From positions 1 through 64,000 of the forward strand of contig LUJQ01000066.1 in the NCBI GenBank assembly GCA_001689485.1: a stretch of DNA of 64,000 nucleotides, given 5' to 3'. The notes under the pieces are model-generated. The model did not search any database and was not told where the DNA came from. It was given only the letters and a program-made list of their open reading frames with translations. This document shows, one piece after another, positions 33,890 to 41,700 of the stretch. The first letter of the stretch is position 1, and the number at the start of each line of letters is the position of its first letter. A program made the position numbers and the translations under genes. This DNA is from Bacteroidales bacterium M6. GTDB lineage: Bacteria; Bacteroidota; Bacteroidia; Bacteroidales; Muribaculaceae.

Positions 33890-35389
33890 TTATGAGAATG
33901 AATAAATTCGTAGAGCGCCGGTGCCCTGCTTCTGCACGATTGTTGTCTCTACCGTGCCAGGGAGAAGTCCCCGATCTTTCATCTGGTCGAGCAAAGACTT
34001 CATTTCTTCGCTGTCCGTGAAGAATTTGTATTCTGTCACATCACCTACAAAGTGGAACAGCACGACATATCGGGATTCTCCCCAACGTGTCTTGATGTCT
34101 TTCTCGTAGTCCAGAAGCTCAATTGGTCTGTTTGTTATCGAGCCAAGCGACATATGCTGGCAGCTGAAGCGTTTTTTACCATCTGCCGGAGTATATTTCA
34201 ACCCCAATTCGCTGAATTTTGCCATGTGTTGTCCAGTTAATTTGAAATATAGATGTTTGCAATCGGCATGGCAGGCCATACCTTTGAATGAGCCGATGAT
34301 CTGTTGGCGACGCTTGCGGGACTTAACCCTATGCAATGCTCTCGCCGCTTTAACTTTGATTCTCTTGCGGAGGCGCGAATAGACTTCCCAATGCTGCTGC
34401 CCTTTGACGGTTTTCCATTTACCAAATGTCTTGAAGCCAAGAAAGTCAAGTCCTTCAGATATAGGTCTTATTGCGAAATTGTCTTTTATCTTCAATCCAA
34501 GTTTTTCAAGCTCAGATTTCAATAGGTCATACAATTTCCAGCATTCGGTTTTTGTGGAGGCGAAGAATACTATGTCGTCACAATAACGGTAATAATGATA
34601 ATGAATCTCGTCTCCCTTATCAGTATAGACCCTGCCGCGCCCCTGGGCCATAACCTCATCTTTATTATCTATCTCAACGGTGTGATAGCTCACATTCTGA
34701 CACATGATTTTATCAACCGCAGACAAATAAAGATTGGCAAGACCTTGAGAGGAACGCAGCCCTTTGGAAAGACCTTCAGGCATCAGTTCAATGAAATTAT
34801 CCAGGTATTTCAGGGCTACGGGGTCGCCAATATACTCCCTGACAATAGCCTTCATCATTTCCTGAACGATGCTGTCGTAATAGTGGAAAACATCGCTCTG
34901 CCCGTAATTTTGCATGTTGGTCGGGTCTGCCTTTATGTCCTCCTCTACAATATGGTGCAGCCAGTGCATACCACGGCCCTTGATGCTTGCGGCTGTATTC
35001 GTAATGAGTGTCGGGTAAATATATTTCTCGACAACCCTCATGACTGCTTGTACTCCGATTCTCTTATAAACCGGAGGCGCATGGACTATTCGGGGCTTGT
35101 ATCCATCCCTGACATACAACTCCCGCAGTTCTTCACGGGCAAGAAAGAACGTACCGTCCGATAGTTCCTTCTTGAGATTTTTTAGGGTATCAGCCTTTTT
35201 GCTTTTGTGGTATTCACGCTGATATTTATTTTCGAGATTGCCTACAAGGTCGTCGAAACTTTCTTCAAGATTCTTGTCATCGATGATCTCCGGCAATAGA
35301 TTATACAACGGAAACGACACAGTGTCGCGCTCCGGAGTTTTTGCCGGAAGGTCCACATCCATAAATGGTATGTCAAAAATCTTTTCCAT
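33890..35389 (-). CDS. DGR reverse transcriptase
   Basis: The 499-residue protein has a polymerase palm and fingers with RT motifs in order: KPRIVHAPPVYKRIGVQAVMRVVEKYIYP (motifs 1-2), a diverged motif 3 (SDVFHYYDSIVQEMM), KGLRSSQGLANLYLSAVDKIM (motif 4, with the GxxxSQ signature of DGR reverse transcriptases rather than QGxxxSP) and the catalytic YCDD at residues 269-272. GLKIKDNFAIRP and LDFLGFK cover motifs 6-7. It copies template RNA into cDNA with errors at adenines. It is longer than typical DGR enzymes, with a basic region near 345-375 and a further 110-residue C-terminal extension. Its start lies 162 bases downstream of the template repeat. Confidence 0.96.
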   Translation of the reverse strand: MEKIFDIPFMDVDLPAKTPERDTVSFPLYNLLPEIIDDKNLEESFDDLVGNLENKYQREYHKSKKADTLKNLKKELSDGTFFLAREELRELYVRDGYKPRIVHAPPVYKRIGVQAVMRVVEKYIYPTLITNTAASIKGRGMHWLHHIVEEDIKADPTNMQNYGQSDVFHYYDSIVQEMMKAIVREYIGDPVALKYLDNFIELMPEGLSKGLRSSQGLANLYLSAVDKIMCQNVSYHTVEIDNKDEVMAQGRGRVYTDKGDEIHYHYYRYCDDIVFFASTKTECWKLYDLLKSELEKLGLKIKDNFAIRPISEGLDFLGFKTFGKWKTVKGQQHWEVYSRLRKRIKVKAARALHRVKSRKRRQQIIGSFKGMACHADCKHLYFKLTGQHMAKFSELGLKYTPADGKKRFSCQHMSLGSITNRPIELLDYEKDIKTRWGESRYVVLFHFVGDVTEYKFFTDSEEMKSLLDQMKDRGLLPGTVETTIVQKQGTGALRIYSFS

Positions 35390-35400
35390 AATTAAAGCCT

Positions 35401-35532
35401 TCAGGACTTCCGAGATTTTTCCGCTTTCCAGACTTTCGTCTGCTGTTGCCGAGGTGCACCTTCCTCGCAGAATAGATTGATGTACGCGACATCGTCCAGG
35501 GTCTTGCGATTATGTTGACGGTGAGGGAGCAC
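35401..35532 (-). CDS. possible 43-residue ORF between template repeat and RT
   Basis: From a GTG at 35,532, preceded by an AAGGAA box 7-12 bases upstream, a frame of 43 codons (KTLDDVAYINLFCEEGAP in the middle) ends 12 bases before the RT ATG. The same frame is open upstream through the whole template repeat. DGRs often have a small accessory gene between target and RT, but this one is shorter than Avd and has no recognised motif. It may be a genuine small gene or only a relic. Confidence 0.3.
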   Translation of the reverse strand: MLPHRQHNRKTLDDVAYINLFCEEGAPRQQQTKVWKAEKSRKS

Positions 35533-35550
35533 CGTTTTATTCCTTAATGT

Positions 35551-35656
35551 GAGCCGAGAGCTGTTATTCGTGTTCGAGTTCGAAGAAGCGTTATTCGCGT
35601 TCGAGTAGACGAGACCGCCATTCGCGTTCGCATTGTTGTTCGACCGACCGACGCAC
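35551..35656 (-). ncRNA. DGR template repeat (TR)
   Basis: The 106 bases align without gaps to both variable repeats. In the frame of the targets, the template encodes twelve Asn codons (AAC or AAT) in about 34 codons, the AAY-rich design that gives most amino acids by adenine mutation and avoids stops. It lies between the giant fibre gene and the RT gene on the same strand. At the 3' (coding) end it diverges from the variable repeats after AGCTCTCGGCTC, as an IMH* should. It is expected to be transcribed as the RNA template. Confidence 0.96.
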
Positions 35657-35740
35657 CGGCTATGGAAGGTTCTACCTTTTTTGAAAGTTTCTTTTTCCTT
35701 GCTATCTCTTGATTTTAAGGGTTTGACAATATGGAACGGG

Positions 35741-35774
35741 CTTCGGCTCCGGGCTTTGTTGCCCGAAACCGAAG
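35741..35774 (-). terminator. hairpin after the giant fibre gene, between VR1 and TR
   Basis: CTTCGG/CCGAAG outer stem and CGGGC/GCCCG inner stem, separated by a 2x2 internal loop, have a 6-base loop. It begins 12 bases after the fibre stop codon and about 70 bases from VR1. There is no T-run, so it may be a weak terminator or the retrohoming hairpin known downstream of variable repeats in other DGRs. Confidence 0.6.
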
Positions 35775-35786
35775 CGACGCTTTTCG

Positions 35787-38700
35787 TTATTCGCTGGCCA
35801 CGTTTTCCGAGGTTACTACTATTTCGTAATTTCCGCTGAAGGCGAGCCGAGAGCTGCCAACCGTGTCCGAGACCGAAGAAGCGTTATTCGCGTTCGAGTA
35901 GACGAGACCGCCAACCGCGCTCGCATTGCTGCGCGACCGACCGACGCACAGGCCACGGTCGGCAGTATACCACTGACAATCGGAGTAGTTCTTGTTCCAT
36001 TTGCTGTTGTCTGTGGTTACTCGTGAGGCGATTATGTCGCAGTATCTACCGAATTTAACACGGCCGATACAGTAACCAGATGTGTTGAGTCCCTGGATTA
36101 CGCTTTCTTCTTTTGTCTGATAGTTGCGGACTACATGGTATTTCGCATCAATCGGGTACGAGCTTGTGGCTACTCGGTGATCCTTCTTGAACTGTGCGAA
36201 GGACGGCACGTTGGCGGCGATGAGGTCCATGATTTCCCAGTTACATCCGACAAAATTCTGAATACCGAAGATGATGTTGCCGATGTTTGAGCCGGAATAC
36301 TTTCTTGTTATCTTACCGTAGGTGTTGAAATTGTTCTGTCCGGTTGTATACTGCGAGCCACATCCATATCCGGCATACGCCTGAATGTCTCGGGTCCCTG
36401 TCAACGCCATTACGAGATTGGCGATGTCCTTGCTTATCTCATAGCTGATGCCGTGGTAGCCTTTACCTCGCATTTCGATGAGATTGAGTATATCGGCATA
36501 GGTGTAGTTCATCGTAGAGGTAGGCACTGAAGCATTTGTGATGTTGCCCTCGCTGTCATACTTCCAATCGGCATTTGTTACCGATGTTCCAGTACCTGTA
36601 CGGGTTCTGACACCGCTGATTGAGCGGGGACGCATGAGTGCATCTACACTCATGCCGTAGATACCAACGAAACGCATAGGCACCCATACCCAGTCGGGTT
36701 CTATTGCTTCGATTGCGGCACTATCGACTGCAATGGCTTCGAGGTCATCGAAACCCGTCGGGGACGTAAATATTATTTTCTTGGCACCACTCGGTACATC
36801 GCAGAACACATAATCGCCGTAGGTGAAATCGAACAATGAATGACTTATAGCCATATTGAACGTACCTACAATCTTGTCATTCTCGTCTACGAACACAGCG
36901 CCGATCTGTGCATTGTTGAGCCCGGGCCAGCGGACCTGCTTCATGCCCTCGACATCGAGTTCATAGACATTCATATTGGCATTGTCGACTATCTCGTAGT
37001 CGTCACCCTTCGAGAGAGCTGTACCGTTATTGGTCGTGTAGACGCATGAATACGCCTTGACGAGAATATCGGCCAGTTTCTCACGATTGGTTTTCATTGC
37101 CGTAGAGAGTGGCTGAGAAGCGAAGCTACAAGCAAAAAGATACTTCTTCTGATTCTTGAAGTCATTGACTCCCTTATACCAATATCGGCCGAAACCGAGC
37201 ATCACATCGAAACCTTCACCTGCTTGGTCCGTCGGATCATACTCGGTGCCGTCGGCCATCAGATTGTAGTTGGTATCCATAATCTGACGGGCGAGCAGCT
37301 TGGACTCGCGGGAATCGTAGGTGCATCGGTACGGGTGAGCCGCATCGAATATCTTGACGAAGTGGCCGCTCGGCTCGTACTCTTCCTTGCTCGTACCGTT
37401 GTCGAGATTCGTGATGTTCTGGCAATCATCGTCAGTATCATCGAAACTGACGCATGAATACTGCGAGTTGTAGAGGGTCAACTGCGGGAAGTACGCGGCG
37501 AGGCTTCCGGGACGCGCCTTGTCAAGTTCGTTATCGTCGATAAGGTCCTCCATTATCCAACGACCCGTAACGCCAGAGCACTGGTTGCTTTCCTCGTAAG
37601 CACTACCCGTCGGGTCGAGACCGATGGCGCCGCTTGTGCGAAGTGACTTGAGGATTGATGAAGGAGCCGTGATGTTTACGTCTGGCAAACGGAGATAACG
37701 AAGATTGGACGACCCGACAATACCATTGATAAGATTATATGGGTCTATGTTGGGACATCCGGCGAGCATGAGACGGTTCACGCTTGACATACCGGCGATT
37801 GTCAAACCTCCGGGATAGGTAAGATACGGGAGGTTGACGAAATTCAGCTCCGTCATGGATGCCGGCAATTCAAGAGTATCGATAGGCGATGTTTCTGCCA
37901 GAGATATACCAGTGAGGTCAGAACCCGATGCAAGCACTGTCTTCATTCGCGGACAGCGGGAGGCATTGATGCTTGTTACCTCTGTTGTGCGCACGTCGAG
38001 GTGAGTCAGGAACGGCAGGTCGCCGAGATTCATGTTGGTAAGGAAGCCCGTGTTGCCGGGAGACAGACGCCAAGACTGGCGGTGGTTTGTGGAGCCAATT
38101 ACAATCTTCTCAGCGAGCTTCATCATCGAGAACTGGAAGTTCGGGTCGAGTGAGATTTGCGAGAGGTCAATCTCACTCATCTGGTCGGCTTGGTAGATGT
38201 AAAGCAGGATATTGTCGCCGTGCTGGAAATTGGTAAACGTACCATACTCGCCGGCCTTGAGGTACATCCCCTGCGTCACATTACCGCCATCGTTACCGAT
38301 GCCGTAGTAGCCGGATTTGCCGGCACGGAATTTGATAACGGCTCCCGTCTTGGCGCCGATACGGCCGCCGAGAACATGACTGGCGTCCTTGAAGTCGCCG
38401 GTCTGGTAGTATCCGTCGCGAATGCGCCAGCGTTGCTCTATGAAGCGAGGCAGAGCCTGACGGCCGGAACCGTGCAGGGCATAGTAGTAGATGTCCGTGT
38501 ACTTCTCGGAGTAGCGGATATACTTGCTTTCGCAGTCGTATGTGCAGACAACCTTCGGCCAGAACAAAATGCGCTTCTGAACGAAGTAATAGAGTGCGCC
38601 CTTGGGCGAGAATGGACCGGCGCCTATACCGTCGATTTCGGGAAGGTTACGCATCGTTGCCACGACACCGGGAAGCGTGAGAGTGTTACCGTTTGCATCG

Positions 38701-41700
38701 GCCACCATTTCCTGATTGTCGCAACGACGTAGGTTGTTCCAGAGAATTGAGCCACGACCGGCGTAGCACTTGTCGTCCTCAGCAGGATCGAGTTCTGCAG
38801 GAATGGTGTTGCCGCCATCGTTATCCTTACCGTTGCAGGTGTCGCAGTCGTAAACCTTATTGAAATACATTCTGACCGGCTCCATTGCGGAAGGTGTATG
38901 ATAAACACCATTCTCAACCCAGCAGCCGTCCTCAAGGAAGAACATAGGCTGCATATTCTTCGCCTGCTGGTCCACTGCGGCAAGGTAATCTGTGAACGTA
39001 TAGTATGCGATGAGCGATTGGACGCTCATGTATTTCCACGCATTTTCACGCCACAACTGTTTCCATGTATTTGCAAGCGCGGCCTTGGAATAGTCGCAGG
39101 AATCGCAGAATTTGAGCACATTGAACAGCTCATAGGGGACTTTGCGACCCATCGCGAGGTCTTCCTGAAGCTGGTCGTCGTCAACCATGCACTCGAAATA
39201 CTGTGTCCACACGGGATAAGTCGGCTGGCCGAGATTCAGTTTGGATACCCACGAGGATTGTGTCGCAACCGGCGCCATCATGTCATCGATAGAGCCTACG
39301 CCCATGAACCAGTCCATTGCGTCGTAGGTAATCAGCTCGAAGCCGCTGACGGGGTTGAGAACATCGCCTTGGATAACCCACTTTCCATTTATTTGCTTCA
39401 TGGAGCCATTGGATCTGGCCCACTCGCCGCCACTGTAACGCATGAAAACATAGTCGCGGCCGCAATACTGCGACAGTAGATACAGCTTGCTCGTATCAAG
39501 TCCCTCGGTGGCCTTGAAGCGAGCCATGATTTCTGTCAGTGATTCCTGACTTACGAATTTGCCGGCGGCATTGAATGATGCTTTGCCGAAAAACTCCACA
39601 AAGTCGCCGTAGTTCTTGCAGCCAAGATTATAGCCGGGAGTATCCTTGAAACCAAGTGCCACCTGCTCGCCCTTATCCTCCTTCCAGTTGCCACGGGCAT
39701 GGAACCACGCATCACTGAGAGAGTCGTTAGTAGCTCGGAAAGCAGCGATAGGATGATTTGCGGTCGAATGATTCATCTGCAGCCCGGTTACGGTTACGTC
39801 ACTCTTAGACCATGTGCCATCAAAGGCTCGCTGGGCCGGAGTAATGTAGTCGGAGCCGAGAGCTCGGAATGTTGCATTCATCATATCACAAACACCGCAG
39901 TCGTTCGCCATAGAGGAGTCGGAGTAGTCCACTTTGACCGTGATAATGGCGACGGGTATGGTGTTCAAACCGACACGAATGTAGCCGATTTCAAACAGCT
40001 CGTATGTCTTGAGCGCGTCTTCATTAGTGTAGTCAGGATTGAGGGGAGTGATTTTCCACCCTTTATTCTTGCGCAGATAGAATCGGTCGTTCTTAATGGG
40101 TCGCTTGGCAGATGTAGTACCTTGGCGGCGCCACTGAACGTGTTCAGCTTTGAACGACCTCCAAGGTCTTGCAGGATCGAAGTAGAACAGCGTACACTCA
40201 AACTTGGTCGATGTGTTGATGTCTCCGTCGAATGTGTCGAAAGTAGCCTGCGGAGCGACTACTACATAGTATGGGATTCCTTTCTCCTTGAACTTATCCA
40301 TCGAGGGTCGGTTCTGATTGTCGAGCACATCCTCATCGGTGAACTCTTTAATCATTTCGTCCGTATTGGTAAGTTTGCAGAGATAGTTCTGGAAAGCCTG
40401 CGCCCACTCATAGTAACTGTCGTATGCGAGAGTGTAGTAGAGATAGAAGTCGCCGTCGGTGCCATCGAAGTCAATCTGCTTCTGATTGAGGATTGCGCCG
40501 GAGTTGGCAATATAACCGATAGATCCCGCTTCCTCGCCATCGAAATACAGCTTGATTGTGGAGTAATCGGTCGAGCCACGTTTTACCGTTATAGTGGACG
40601 GTTCTACAACAATGGCTACGGTATGCTTCTCGTTACACTTGAATGATCGTGTAATGACGGAGGGCGTACCATTCTTGCAGAACAGCACGGCCTTGTTACC
40701 GCAGATGTAGAAGCCGGCACCAGAATCCGGGTCATAGCACTCCATGAGCTTGGCTTCGTCGTCCTTGATGTTGTTGGTGGCGAAGGCAAACTGGAAAGCC
40801 ATACCATTGGTACGCTCCGTGGCGGCGGTGCCAAATGGTGCGTAAGGGATCTTGGCTGTGACGTTTTCGGCGATGCGGAGGCTCATTTCGTCGAGATACT
40901 TGACAAATCCGTTGGATGACCAGTTGGAGCCGTTGACCTGCATCGTATATCCATTGTTGGATATTGTGTGGTCTGTCTCAGCGTTGGAACGGGAGGCAAA
41001 ATCAAAGCCGAACAATGCTCCCTCCTTGATTATTGCAGAGATTGCCGAGCCTACAACGGTAACGGTTATCGGATTGGTCTGGCTGTCTCCGCTCTTGGCG
41101 TAGATTGAGATTGTATCGGAACCGTCTGTGTCATAGCCCTGAATCTGCTTGCGGACGATTTCAGTCTGTGAGGTACCTATGTCGGTAGAAATAACCTCAA
41201 TGCCGTCGATATATACCGAAGCTGCTGTTGAGGTCTTGCCGGGCGTATAAGCGGCAACCTCGACTTCAAGATTGTCGTAAAGGCGGATTGTACCATTGTT
41301 GATGTCGTTGTAGCGTATAGATACAATGGGCTGCGTGGACTTGGAATCCACACACATAATAGAGCTGTAAATCACGTTACCTTTGACACCGGAAGCCACG
41401 TCCTCGCCGGATATGCGGATTGCATAAGACCCGTGGGCCAGTTTCTCGTTTCCTCCGAACACGTTGCATGGGTCGATGGAAATTGAGTGCGAATAACTGT
41501 CTGTGATGACAGACTCGCCGAGCTTCTTCCACTCCCCGTTGAAGAACATTTCAGTTGTAACCTTTACACCGAGCTTCGATACATTATTGGCAAACTTATA
41601 CATCAGCAGGTTCTTGGTCGACCCGCCAACTTCAAGCACAGAGCCGGTAGTATAGTTCAGCGTCTGGACAGAGGTACATGTTACATCGACGGCGGTAACA

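Noticed and set aside
33890..35389. Reverse transcriptase considered as a retron or group II intron RT
   Set aside because: Presence of a TR/VR pair with adenine-only changes and the GxxxSQ motif identify a DGR; there is no intron maturase domain or msr/msd structure.
35633..35839. A 68-codon rightward frame across the TR upstream flank
   Set aside because: It is antisense to the template and hairpin, with low-complexity translation.
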